From: Solea solea
Taxonomy: Eukaryota; Chordata; Actinopteri; Pleuronectiformes; Soleidae
Assembly (NCBI RefSeq): GCF_958295425.1
Contig: NC_081140.1
Coordinates: 11,741,433 to 11,805,432, forward strand
Reading direction: 5' to 3'
DNA length: 64,000 nt
Shown: in pieces, positions 52,258 to 64,000 of the stretch
How the letters are laid out: the number at the start of each line of letters is the position of its first letter
Position numbering within the stretch: the stretch's first letter is position 1
The notes under the pieces: model-generated
Told to the model about the DNA's origin: nothing
Database searches by the model: none
The model's input: the letters and a program-made list of their open reading frames with translations, nothing else
Position numbers and translations under genes: made by a program

Positions 52258-52294
52258 CATAGACAGACTACATTATTCTCCCATGGGCAAGCAC

Positions 52295-52550
52295 AAGTGA
52301 GCAACAGTAGCTCACTGGTAGAGCAAGTCATTTTTCAACTGGAAAGGTTGTGGCTTCGTTTCCTGGCTCCACTGGTCTACATGCGCCGTGTCCTTGGGCA
52401 AGAGACTTAATCTTATGTCGCTCCAGACAGCTCTGCCGGCAACATGTGAATGGGTATGAACCATGTGTGAATGAATGGCAAAACTGTAGTGTATAGCTGC
52501 TTTTGAGTGGTCGTCAAGACTATACACACGGAGCATTTGCCATTCACTCA
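52295..52550 (+). mobile_element. tRNA-derived SINE
   Basis: A-box-like TAGCTCACTGGTAGAGCA (52,308-52,325) and B-box-like GGCTTCGTTTCC (52,352-52,363) form the tRNA-related head. The body has GTGTCCTTGGGCAAGAGACT and the tail CTTTTGAGTGGTCGTCAAGA with CATTTGCCATTCA, as in the abundant fish SINE. It lies just downstream of the hAT element. Confidence 0.8.
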
Positions 52551-52874
52551 CAGCAGTGGCAAAGGCAGGAGTGAAAGGGTGCACAGTGGCACTCACTTTG
52601 GAAAGACCTGAATCTAACAGATGTCCTGGCAAACATCTGTCCTGCGCCATCCATGGGTGCCGTGGTGCAGCTGATCCTCTCCGTCATCCAAGCTTGCGTT
52701 TTATTTTATGTCTTTCTTGTGAAACACAGCATTGGGTGTTCTTATTTTTTTTTATTTGTATTTCTTGCTACGTTGGGGTTTATCCACTGTTCATTTGAAT
52801 TGTGCAGCCTCGTCAATACTTTCTGCCTGTCAAGGAAAACTACGAAAGAACACTGATACACTGACATGTTTAAG

Positions 52875-52904
52875 TATTATTATTATTATTGATGATAGTA
52901 ATAC

Positions 52905-52942
<38 letters not shown>
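52875..52942. repeat. (ATT)n and (TAA)n microsatellites
   Basis: A short ATT run, a 14-bp break, then about 12 TAA units. Confidence 0.95.
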
Positions 52943-52944
<2 letters not shown>

Positions 52945-53332
52945 CAATACTAGATACTTAAATATAGTGTCAGAAATTAGAATTAAAGTCATTAGTGAGT
53001 GCTTGTGGATTACAATGTGTGATCTATGATAGAACTGCTTCACAGCAGATGCTGATAATGGCATACATACACACAAAGGTGCAGCTCGTGTTTGATGTTG
53101 TGAAAATAACATCAAACAATTAATGTTTTTTTTATTAAAACAAATATTTTAATTCCGTGCAATGACATTCCAATTTTCCCATTTTTTTATTTATTTTTTT
53201 TAATTAAATTGACGTCCTTATTTTAAAATCAATTAGCTGTTTTATCTCTTCATTCCCGCTGTCTCTTCTCTCTCTCTCTTCCTTCATCAGGTTGGAAGTC
53301 GGGCTGTATGGGTAGCAACAACGAATATCCTC

Positions 53333-53346
53333 GTTGCCATGGCAAC
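53333..53346. promoter_or_regulatory. Perfect RFX X-box palindrome
   Basis: GTTGCCATGGCAAC fits the RFX consensus GTNRCC-N(0-3)-RGYAAC on both halves and is fully palindromic. RFX factors bind such sites in ciliary, neuronal and MHC class II genes. No gene start is visible beside it. Confidence 0.5.
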
Positions 53347-53410
53347 TCTGAGAGGGTGAACTTTTGTCAGGTGCCAAGAGCTTGCTGCAATTGAACAGTG
53401 TTGGTTATTC

Positions 53411-53432
53411 GTGTGTGTGTGTGTGTGTGTGT
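53411..53432. repeat. (GT)n microsatellite
   Basis: About 11 GT units. Confidence 0.95.
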
Positions 53433-56400
53433 TAGTTTGTGCATGTGTGAGCACACACATGGTGCCACTGTGACTGTGAGGTTTTGCAGGAGAGAAAGAA
53501 AGCACTGTGCTTATCTTGCGGAGGACTGCAAATCCCCCTTTGGTCTGTAACTCCTGCAGCACAAGTGTCTTTCTTCCTCAGCTCCTCTGGTATCTCCTAT
53601 TATCTTTCTTTCAGCAGTGTCCTTGTTTGCCCTCGACCAAACTCATATTGGATATCCAAGACTTGGGTGACAGAAATTTCAGACGCCCTCGTTGCACGTT
53701 TCTTCTCCTCCTCACAGAAAATTAATTAAAGAGGACGCCTCGTCTCGTGTCTAGCTGTTCACCAGGAAAAAAAATATTGAGAAATTCAATGTACTTTCTT
53801 TGTCGTTTTTCCACACCTACACTCCTCCCTCGCCCTGTGCATCATGTTATGCAGATTTTCATCTCTAAAAGTACAGTGCAGACTTTATTGATCTTTGTTC
53901 CTCCTCCCTTTCTCTCTGTCTGTGTTCCTTCCATCCATTATCCTCTCTTTCGTTAGACACTCATCCTCCTTTCTCCATCCATCCTTAATGACCTCTCTGC
54001 TGATTCATAGGCCATGAAGAGTTATGGCATATCTCTGTTTCTATATGCGTGTAATGATAATTAGAAAAACCTATTAGTCTCCAGTGAAAGTCAAACTGAA
54101 TATACTGTACAGCGCTCTGGTTTTTGCGGCGCAGTATCGAGATCTAAAGTTATCAAAGAGTTTTTAAGTGAAGCCCCCCACCCGCCCCCCCTGCCCCTGG
54201 TGAGTGTGTGTGTCCTAAATTAGGTGAATGACTTTTTGTTGCTTTGTGGCTCTGCCTGCCAACACAGAGGCTCTCTCTTCGACTCCCCTCGATCAGTATG
54301 CAGCCCGTTCCCACATCACTGTCCTTGTGTTATAAATACAGACACACACACGCACGCCTCATTTTAATTCTCATCTTGACTTCATCACTGTCCTTGCGGC
54401 GGAAATACCGTGTATAAATTCCAGACTCTCGACTTTACACGTTTTGTGCGGACAAGCGCGCGCATTCACACCAAATGTCTCTTCATTCACGACAGGGCAA
54501 ATACTGTCACACGTACACACTCTTGTGAAACATAGTTAAATACACACACAGACGCGTAGACTTCAGTATACATGATGCAGTATGCATAAACATGTTGCCC
54601 TGTCACGTCTAGTTCAATCCAGAGGAGTGGTTTAGTGTTGCGTGCGCTTATAAGCGGACTTATTTTTTTCCCCATTTCTTTAGGTGAGCCAAGTCTCATT
54701 AAATTAAAATCAAACGGGTTTCATCAAACCCACTAAATGTTAATGATGTCACTGCGTTGCCATTGAAATACTCACAAAGTGAAACTGCCTGTGTTAAAAT
54801 TCTATTTATTTGACAGAACATGAACGAGTGAGGCCAGATATGAAGCTTGAGAGAATGGGGGGGGGGAAGAGTTGGATGAACGATACTATCTATTTACACT
54901 CGCTCAATGAAACTGAAAATAAATATTAAGCGGAGCTATCTCGTCTCTGAGAACACATGTGGGAACTGTTAAACCTTTACATAAAAGTCACACACAGACT
55001 TTCACCCTCTGCCCAGATCCCAAATTGGGTATTTGCTGAAGCCTGAGGAACAGGTATGTCCTATCAAAAAGTCATGTACAATTTATGACTGACTTCACAG
55101 GCAGTCCCTTTGCATTCCATTACCTTTTTTTTTTTCTTTTCTTTTCTTTTTTTTTAACTACAGATTTGAACATCTGACTATTCATGCAGGTCCTGCAACA
55201 TCCCAACATATAGATATATAAATATGTATATATATCTATATATAGATATGATGTTTTTTACTTTGGAGTTTCTGTCCCTTTCCCCCCCCATTCCCTCTTC
55301 CTTTTAAATATCTGCCATAATCACCATATCATTCACCTCCATCCTCCTAAACGCCTCAGCTTTCTCGAGCATGTATTCATCGAGTACAAGGTCAGAACAT
55401 GAGGAACGCAGGATATTTGGCTGTTTACACACGTGTTTGTTCAGTGTGCAACTGTAATAGTGCCCTCAGATATGATGGGGAGCGCCGCAGATAAAATGCC
55501 GGCGCTGTTCTGTGAAGTTAAGGGGCTGTTTTATCTTTCCTGCATTAAAAACATAGGTTAAACCGTCCCTGGAGGTAATTGGTAATTTTCCACTCTGGGT
55601 TTGACTCACCTAAAATCAGCGCTGCATAAGTGCACCCAAGAATCGCGTCATGTGAAATTGTGCACTGGTGAGACCTCAGTGCTTACAGCTCATGCATGAA
55701 AATACGTGTCAAGGGGTTAATTGTGTAAAGTGAGGAGCTTTAGGATTAAATGAAAGCTGAAATATGCATTCCTTTTAAAGGCGGCCATAATGAGATTATA
55801 TAACTAGCCTTTAAATGAATCTAGACGGGTATCGGAGAGGTTATAGTAGAAAGAAGGGCACAGTGTATTGTAAATGGGGGGTTTGAAAGGCCTGCCCTCT
55901 AAAGAGGAAAGAGGGATTGACTCCTTACAAGAAAGTGGAAACATTTACTGTAAATCTGTTTGTTTAAATATCATCAATCTGCAGTTAATAGGAAGTTTGT
56001 TGTCTTACAATACAGTAAAAAAAAAAGGGATGAAGAGATCATGAAGGAACTAAATACCCCCGCACGCACACACACACACACACAGCTATGTCTTTCTCTC
56101 TCTTTGTCTTACATTAACCTGCTTGTCAACCCTGCTGACCTGAACGATCCATCAGCAGCTGCTGCTCCGTGAGATGAAGACAGTGATAAGGATTTAGGAT
56201 GAGGGAGAGAAAGAAGAGAGTTACTGAGAGTGTCAGAAAGGTCAGAGAGGGACGACGGCCTTTGTGCTGCTTCCAAGATACAACAAGTCAACGACACAGC
56301 TAAGGGAAAGGTAGGTAGGATTTTTTTAATTTATTTATTTATTTATTTTGCCTCTAGGGGAAGTGAAAGAGAGCTGCATCCGTCACCGCTCCTTCTCCAC

Positions 56401-57139
56401 AACATCTTCGCTGCCTTCATTTCTCTCCACACTCAAGAACTGATGCAGAATGGAAAGTGCTCCGATTCAACCCATCCCGGTTTTTTTTTTCTTTTTTTAA
56501 AAAACCCAACGTAAAATAATTTGGTGTAATGACCAGAGAAAATGATGATAAATCACCTCGCGTTTTGCCTCGAGTGCCAGTCCAAATTACACTGCCTGAA
56601 AGTGCGCTGATAAAAGGTACAGTGTTACAGCTTTACATTTTACACTTCTTCACCCGCCTGTCCATCACCTGCTCCGCTCTTCCCTCCACCGCTCAGTCAT
56701 CCTCCAAACCAAATTATTCACAGGACCTGGGAAAATTACTCGAAGCCATTAGGCACGCTTGCGCATCAAATTTAAAAATAGTTTCCACCTTTTACCTCGC
56801 AGTTTCCCCCTCTCCACCCAGTCACTCTTCAGTGTGTCCTTGTCTGCAGCATCTAGTTTATCCATCTCCCATCCCCTCTCTTCTTCTCCATTCCATCTCT
56901 TCCCCCTCTTCTCCCTCAGGTTCTTATCACATCCTGCCCTCCCCTCCTCTCCTCTGCAGGTAAGATGGATAGAAAGAGAGAGAAAAAAGAAGAGAAGGCC
57001 AGGTTGGAAGTGGAGATAGTCGAGAGAAGAGTGACAGCAGCTTACGGGAAGAGGGTTGGGGCTTTTTCTTTTTTGGACTCTTTTCTACCTCGCTCTCCAA
57101 CTCACTCTCTCGTGCTGTCTCTCGCGCTCTCTCATTCAA

Positions 57140-57142
<3 letters not shown>
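53433..57142. other. Intergenic, mostly unique
   Basis: No coding exon is supported. The stretch 55,390-55,850 is free of simple repeats and has homeodomain-type AT words (GGTAATTGGTAATTTTCC, AATGAGATTATATAAC), so it might be a conserved non-coding element. 56,800-57,050 is pyrimidine- then purine-rich and produces spurious frames. Confidence 0.5.

Positions 57143-57170
<28 letters not shown>
57143..57170. repeat. (GT)n microsatellite
   Basis: About 13 GT units. Confidence 0.95.
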
Positions 57171-59116
57171 CGCACATGGACACAGTTCTCTGTGTAGATC
57201 TGTTTCCCTAGAGGGTTTTTCCAGCTTTGCACACTCGACACACACACACACATGCATGGATAGATACCTTTGCTTGCCTGTCTTAATACTTAAACACTTG
57301 CAGGAAAACAACCGGTATAGACACCCACAGAATATATATTAATGCAATATTTGCTTGTAAGCAAAGCAGGTGTGTATCGCTCAAAGGTTAATATGCATAA
57401 AAGCATCCGCACACCTGCACAGTGCACTAAAGCAAACACGCTGCTCGGCCCTGCTTGTGACCATATAGCGTTCTTCCTGAATTACAGGGCCACATAATAT
57501 ACTTTCCTTTCATTCTACAAGCTCTCGAGACATTGTTCAGAGAAAATATATATAACATATAATAACAAAAACAAGTGCTTAGCTCAGTTTTCCTCTGATG
57601 GGACTTATTTTACATCACAGTAATTACAAAATGACTTTGCCATGAAGAGAAAGAAAGCACACGTGCATCCTGTGTTCACACTTGCCGGCAGTGCTTTTGT
57701 ATTCCAAACATAATAATTATTTCCTTCAGGGAATTAGCACATTTTCCTTTTTGCTTGTGTATCGGTGTTTGGTCTAATTTGTTGTCAAATGTGTTGTTCA
57801 GTTTGCTGTTTTTCATCTTTGGAGGATAAGACATAAAGGATGTATATTGTGAACATTCACACTTATCGATTAGGTGTAGGTAGGAGGTCAGCAAGGATAA
57901 CCAAAGTAATGCTACATGAAACCCATGTCTGGGCCGACTAGCAGCTGCATGACTTGTTAAGCGCAGTTTGTTCTCTCTTCCCTTCACTTAAACGCAAACA
58001 AAGGAGAGTGCTGCACTTTTCCCCTAACACATCAGCAGAAATGATGCGGTTGAGATGGTCCATAGTCCAAAAGAAAGGCAGCCAGTGCACTCCAGTGTGG
58101 AAAAAATATGTCCTCCATTTATACACAGATTTGTCTCGAAAGTCTTCACTCGGGCACAGATGATGCAGTTGTTTCTTTATTTGACTGCCACTTGCACTTT
58201 ATGGACTCTCCTTAAGATTGAAAATGCGCTCGTTATGGTGGAGTTTAAGTAGAGTTCTCCTACTTGCTGTAGGCAGATGTTTGGCAATTTATTAGCCATT
58301 CATTTCACCACATTTTTTTGTCTGTGAAAAGCTCCTCTCCAGTTTCGACTCGAGTGCAAAAAGTTTCAAGACGTTGATATTTTTAACACAATCTCCTCTC
58401 GCTGTACAGTGAAACCTGCCACTGGCGGCGTGATGTTCACAAGACCTGGGGTTAAGTGGAATGGAAAAATAGGAAGCAGAGAAGTTAGGAGGCAGGGGAA
58501 GAGAAAAAAAAAAAGAATCTATCTGTGCTTTAAATGTGTTGAGGTCTCAAATGTACCGCGGCTGCTGTGTGGGTAAGTGCTGATCCTCTAAAAGCAGTCA
58601 AGCCATAATTAAGCGAGCATAACTGTTCGTGCGCTTGCGTTAACTATGCGAGTGATCCGTGCTCATTAGGCAAAGATCTCCACAAATCTCTCCCCCTCTG
58701 CTGCAGGAGTGGTTACTGAGCACTCTCACTAGCACAACAACAGATCCACATCATTACACACTCTCTCCATGCACATGTAGACACACAGCCACTGCCAGAG
58801 TATATGCACAGACATATCATGCATCATTACAGTTACTAACCAGGCAGAAATGTTTGGCAAACATTCAGTCAGTGGGTGAGAACAACCCAGTGGTCTGTCT
58901 GGGGGGGAAGGCAGCAGCTCCCCAAACCCACACACGCATGTTCACACTGCTATTCTTTAACGACATGAAATGTCATCTCTAACCTTATCCATAACCAGTT
59001 AATGCCTAACCTGAACCTATCCCAAACTCAATGCCTTATTAAGGCATTGTTTTTGTCTCCATGAGGAGCAGTGTTTATGCCAGAACAGTTCCTTAAGGGT
59101 TAATAATGCAAACAAA

Positions 59117-59140
59117 CACACACACACACACACACACACA
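59117..59140. repeat. (CA)n microsatellite
   Basis: About 12 CA units. Confidence 0.95.
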
Positions 59141-62100
59141 GTATAATCCAGCATGTTGACGTGGCTAACAGCAGCGCATTAAAAAGCAAATCTGTAATCA
59201 GCTGTTTTTTAAAGCACCTTCTTAAACGCATTGCAGTGGGCGATAAATGTATTAGTAGCAGTAAAACACTTGATATACAGCCTGATGTTGTTGAAGGCTT
59301 GTTTAAGACACTTGCAGAACCACCTGATTACAGCCGCTGTACTTTGCAAATACGTCTTGAATCGCTTCACCACAGTTTCCTCTTTGTGCCATAACTGAAG
59401 CTTATGGCAGCCACCGTACGCTGCAGTCTGCATTACACAACTCAGGTTTTATTGTCATAAACTGTGTTGTGACGCTTTCATTTTCAAACCAGCAGCCAGC
59501 TCTTGCTTCTTTCTTTTTTTTTTTTACAAAGCACCTCTTTGAATAGCAAACATTCCTAAGCAATGAACCCCCCCTGAAGGCCGCTTTAACCTGAGAAGCC
59601 GTGTACACTTAAAACAACCAGGCACATCAGCTTTATCAGCCACCAGCAGTTGGCCTTGGCTCGCTAAACCATTCAAAATCAGAGTAGAGCAGCGGAATGT
59701 TAAATCACTACACAAAAGCGATAGTAGCCCTTTTTTATAGTCCTCAAAAATCTCAAAAAAGCAATGCTCATTGAAGACGTGTAAAGACAACAATATTAGT
59801 CCCAATAATATGAGGAATTTGTAAATGGAGCCTCAACAGTCAGCATTGCTGGTCTTCAGCGTAATATTCTGCAAACCACTGAGCTGCACTCTTATTTGCC
59901 ATAAACAAAACAAATGCCTTTGAAGCAATGTAAGGAGATGCTGAACAGTTTATGTATAAAACACACAGTACGTTGGCTTCTTCTCTCCTCAGTTATCAGA
60001 CTCTTGTTTCAACCAGTTTTCTTGCAGGGTCACACTTGTAGATGTGATGCAGCGTTCTCCAAAAAGCAATGCACCTGGCACACACACACACACACACGCG
60101 TCAGCTAAAGCAAACACACAGAACACGGGACTGAACATAACTAGTGTCAGTGAAAGTGCACGTCCAGATGATCGCACAGCTCGGCAGGTAAACTGTTGTT
60201 TGACCCTGTACTAAATGACAGACACATAGGTGGGTATAGGTGTAGATACAGTAGATGATAGATGGAGGTGAGGGATAACAAGTATGAAGAGAGCGAGGGT
60301 AAAAAAAAAAGAAGAAAAATTGCAAAGAGACACATTTCACGAGACAAATACTTTTTGTGCAATGTTGCCGCATCTAAATTGCTTACATGAAAAATTAAGT
60401 GGCCAAGCTCATTGTGTGCAGAAAGAGTCCTGAGGAAATACAGTACAGGCCATTGTGAAGCAAAAAGTAAGGCCCACAATGCAGAACAAAGACTAGAGAG
60501 ATAGACTATTCAGAACACCAGCCAGGAACACTGTGCTCCATATTTTATTTTGTGAAATTATACCTCCCATTCTCCCCTCCCCTGCTCGGAAGCGAGTGAT
60601 AATGACACAGATTGCTAATCTTACTTATACGCACAAAGAAGCTAAGGCTGTAGCACACTGCTGAGCAGCACAAATGACTGCAACTTTTCCCGAAGTCGCA
60701 GTATTTTCAGACGAGAGAGAGAGAGAGAGAGGGGCACGTTCTCAGGGGACCCAAAATTCACTAAGCAAACAATACCAATGCAGAGCTTTGCAGCGCAGAC
60801 GGCAGCAGAAGTAGGAGAAGGCTGAGAATCACCCTCTCTCTCTCTCTCACTCTCTTTCACACCCACCCTCACAAGCTCTTTCTGCAACATACTGGGTCAG
60901 TTGAGCTCCTGCACTGCAGCACAGTTGAGTGATGTGTTAAGAGGTTGTCCCCCCCCCGACACACAAACTCAGGATGATGGAAACTGACTGTGGACTGGTT
61001 AATTTTTTTTTAAAAATGTTTACGCTTTTATCTTTTCTTAACAAAGCTCCATTCTTATTATCTCCCCTTGAAACGTTTGCCACATAAAAAATAATCTAAT
61101 ATTTTGTATGTGAATTAATCAAAGGAAATCCTCTGCCGATGATCCCTGTCAACATAGTTCAGGGTGACAAAATGGTGCAGTGTGCAGTACAGCACCACAA
61201 TTAAGGAGATAGTAGAAAAACTACACTCTGCCTTCATCCAAGTACAGCTATTGCCAGCTATTGTCTTTGCAGTTAAATATATGCAGCACTTTGCAACACT
61301 GCAGACAACCACACGCTAGTTGGACCGTCAGGATAATCACAGACAATTCAAATGCAGTCCCAAACAAACATACACAAACAAACACACTCTAACACAGAAG
61401 CACAAAAGTGAGCCTTTCGCTGCAACTCTGCCGGAACACACACAAACACGTGCATGCAGAAAAAAGTAGAACGCACCTCCTTGTATGCAGCACCTGCAGT
61501 ATACTGCAACTTCAGCACCACAGTCAGAGGCAAATTGGCCTTTTCAGCAATCTACGTATAGATGATTCCCTGTTTCCCACGCAGAGAAAGCACATCACAA
61601 ACCACACGCATGGGGACACAGATACAGCAAAAAGTAGGTTGGTCACAACCCGCTGTCTTTCATTTCAAAACATACTGTCTTTACATTTGGTTAATGTGAC
61701 AAGTACAGCTTCTTTCTTGGACAAAAACAATCCCTACTTTTCTCTTACTGATGCATCCGTCTCAATCCTGTAGTGATTACTCTGTTTGTGGAGTTTGCGC
61801 TCTCCCTCCCATCAGTAGTGCTCTCAAACTGATCCCTCTGCCCATTCTTATTCCTCATGCTATTCATTCTCTGTCACCCTTCCAAATCATGTCTGGGCTA
61901 ATTAAGACTCTGAAAATGCCCACTACTGAATGAGCACAGGAAAACATTGAAAATACGTGGCCAGTGCACTGACTGACTGTCTGTTGCATTATGCAAACAA
62001 CAAGTATGAACATGCACATGCAGACATGGGTGGACTGGCAACCGACAACCTTATTCCATTATGCAGTGCAGGCACAAACCGTCACGGCAACAAAAACAAC

Positions 62101-64000
62101 TCGGGGCCCATAAATTTACCCAGCAAAAATGCCAGAGGAAAGATTTGGACATTTTGAAAAGCACATCTCCAAGGGTGACCTAATAAGCGTACCTTCAATC
62201 AATGCAGTCTCATCTGGGTTACCATCTCCCCACGTACATTAACTGACAGCAAAATGGCCACTGTGAATGGTGAACTAGTGTCAGGGCAAAATGGTTTAAA
62301 TGAGGCATTAAGTGTGCATTATGTTCCAATGCGAGACCTTGAGATGAATGCCTGAAGTATAGTGTCAAGCTTTCTTTCAATTGCACTCGACTATGAGGAG
62401 AGCAAAACCAAGTTCAGGCAAAATACCTTGTAGGGCATTCACTGTCGCTGTTTAATTGCAATTTGCGTCATTCGATCAGTGTGACTGCAGTGACCCATCA
62501 AAGCCATCAACCACCATAAATGGAACACATTATGGATCTTAGTGTGTCTTAATATGGTATGGAGGATGCATGGAATTGGTTGACGTTTTGTTTCCATAGT
62601 AGAAAAACTGCCGTCTTATGGTTTGAAAATGGAGACCCTGATATTTGCAGACAACAGCCAACAGCTACAAGGGACTTACCCGTAACATACTTGTCTTTAA
62701 AATTGTCTTAAGGACTTTAAACAAGACTGTACAGACGTGAACAGACCAATGTACATGGGACGATGTAACAACAGCCAAAGCACAGTGCCCATAGACTAGA
62801 GGAGCACAATGTATCATGAAGTACAAACAATAAACTACAAACTCAGCATTATACCAGAGAGGACATACAAGTGGATCAAAAATAATAATAATAAAAAAAT
62901 CATAAAATAATACATTTTTAAAGCAATTATGATGGAGACAAACAAGGAGAGAGAGAGAGATGCACGCTGAAATCACCATGCTGAAGTCTTGCCAGTGCAC
63001 AAACCTCAAGAGAGATTTTGAAGAAAAGGGCAACTCCACTGTGAAATTCAAATACCACTGGCATAATAGAGACATATTCAAACAAGCAGTGCATGTTTAC
63101 ATGTCATGAAGAAAAGAAACATTTAGCCAATCCCGTGATGTGCTGTTCGCTAACATTTCATCAAAGTATGAAAATCACTTAGAGATAGTAGTGCAGGATA
63201 ACAAGAGGATTTATTGGGATAAAACCAATCAGCATGATATAATGGGACAAAGCCCAGCACTCATTTGTGATATATAACGGTGGGTGGGTGACGTAGGGTA
63301 GAAGATAAAAGCTTGCCAAGATGTAGGATTATAGCAAAATCATCAGTGATCCCAAAACTTTATTTATTTATTCATTTGGAGAGCTCGGGGTGATGATGAG
63401 GGTCGGGGTTAACAGAGCAATGCATTATGTTTTTAATCAAACTGAGTGCATACAGAAAATGCTGATCATATAGTCTAACCCTCTCGGTTGAGGAAAGGAC
63501 AGCTTTATGTGGAACCATGTGTGTACGTGTGTACATGTCCGTGTGTGTGTGTATAAGTGTTAAAAAAAGTGGAGCAGGCAAAAGAGGTGCAGGACAGAAC
63601 ACGGGGGTACAGCATTTTGAAACTTCCTGCCAGTAAAAAACACAGCCTTGGCATAACGCTACCATGTTTACAAAGGATTTATATGAAAGTGCACTCCACT
63701 CATTTAAGCATCAGTAATTGTCAAAGAATGAACCATTTAAAAACAACACAAGATAAAATGTTTCATATTGGAAACTTATATACCGGATCACTGATGATAT
63801 GTACTGGAGATGGTTGTTTCTGACTAAGCTAAGGGACTTCCCCTTTAACAGGGAAGTATGCGGTTTGCTACATATCTTCCACACAGGGAAAGTTTACACA
63901 TGATAAACTATAACATCCCATGTCAAATAAGGATCACCACTGCTAGTAGACCTATTGCGTTAAAAGCAAATTGCATATCATGCCCATTTTACAAACAAAA
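59141..64000. other. Right flank, no gene recognised
   Basis: Contains short CA, GA and CT runs (60,079-60,098, 60,714-60,732, 60,834-60,854). At 63,360-63,373 the minus strand has overlapping AATAAA signals, so the DNA to the right could be the 3' UTR of a minus-strand gene lying beyond the window. No coding frame supports this. Confidence 0.45.

Noticed and set aside
52308..52363. Possible tRNA gene
   Set aside because: A- and B-box-like words are present, but the cloverleaf is not complete and the downstream body is that of a SINE.
56529..57019. 144- and 86-codon plus-strand frames
   Set aside because: Ser/Pro/Leu-rich translation of a pyrimidine-rich tract; low complexity, no domain.
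62665..63081. 138-codon minus-strand frame
   Set aside because: Biased hydrophobic composition from AT-rich DNA, no motif, no flanking exon structure.
53433..64000. A SLITRK3 or other neighbour coding exon
   Set aside because: SLITRK proteins come from one long coding exon, and no frame of that size or with leucine-rich repeats occurs on either strand.

Overview
The window is animal nuclear DNA, almost certainly from a teleost fish. It is AT-rich, with many CA/GT microsatellites, and holds one multi-exon gene with GT-AG introns. Its repeats are typical of teleosts: a Tc1 transposon, hAT, Harbinger and piggyBac-like short elements, tRNA-derived SINEs and a non-LTR retrotransposon remnant. No bacterial-type operons, CRISPR arrays or true tRNA genes are present.

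The only protein-coding gene I can support lies on the minus strand from about 41.9 kb down past base 1025. It is a tandem GH31 brush-border alpha-glucosidase of the sucrase-isomaltase / maltase-glucoamylase family. Thirty coding exons (E2 to E31) join in one unbroken frame of 3714 nt (1238 codons). In order they encode a short cytoplasmic tail, a signal anchor, a short stalk, trefoil 1, a complete first GH31 domain with all catalytic residues, trefoil 2, and the start of the second GH31 domain. The rest of the second domain lies beyond the left edge. The protein fits a type II intestinal membrane enzyme that finishes starch and disaccharide digestion. The N-terminal motif and one substrate-subsite residue favour sucrase-isomaltase over maltase-glucoamylase. 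A probable non-coding first exon and promoter (TATA-like, CDX, GATA and HNF1-half motifs) lie near 41.84-42.06 kb.

The introns (1-41 kb) hold most of the recognisable repeats. They include a terminal-inverted-repeat element filled with a degenerate satellite (1.7-2.3 kb), a piggyBac-like MITE (3.75 kb) and two 135-bp inverted-repeat elements meeting at a palindrome, next to a third MITE (13.9-14.3 kb). They also include a Harbinger-like element with TAA target duplication (15.0-15.7 kb), a CpG-rich patch (about 17.0-17.4 kb) and a MITE at 25.6-26.2 kb. Further along are a probable RecQ-helicase-bearing transposon remnant (27.6-28.4 kb), a retrotransposon remnant (29.7-30.1 kb) and a MITE at 36.6-37.0 kb.

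From 42 kb to the right edge I find no host coding exon. This flank begins with a degraded Tc1 element (42.30-43.84 kb), then a hAT fragment, a SINE, a common fish repeat and a (TTTTC)n array. A hAT deletion derivative with a near-perfect 8-bp target duplication (51.53-52.26 kb) and a second SINE follow. A perfect RFX X-box palindrome sits at 53.33 kb. The last 10 kb is mostly unique non-coding DNA with simple repeats.
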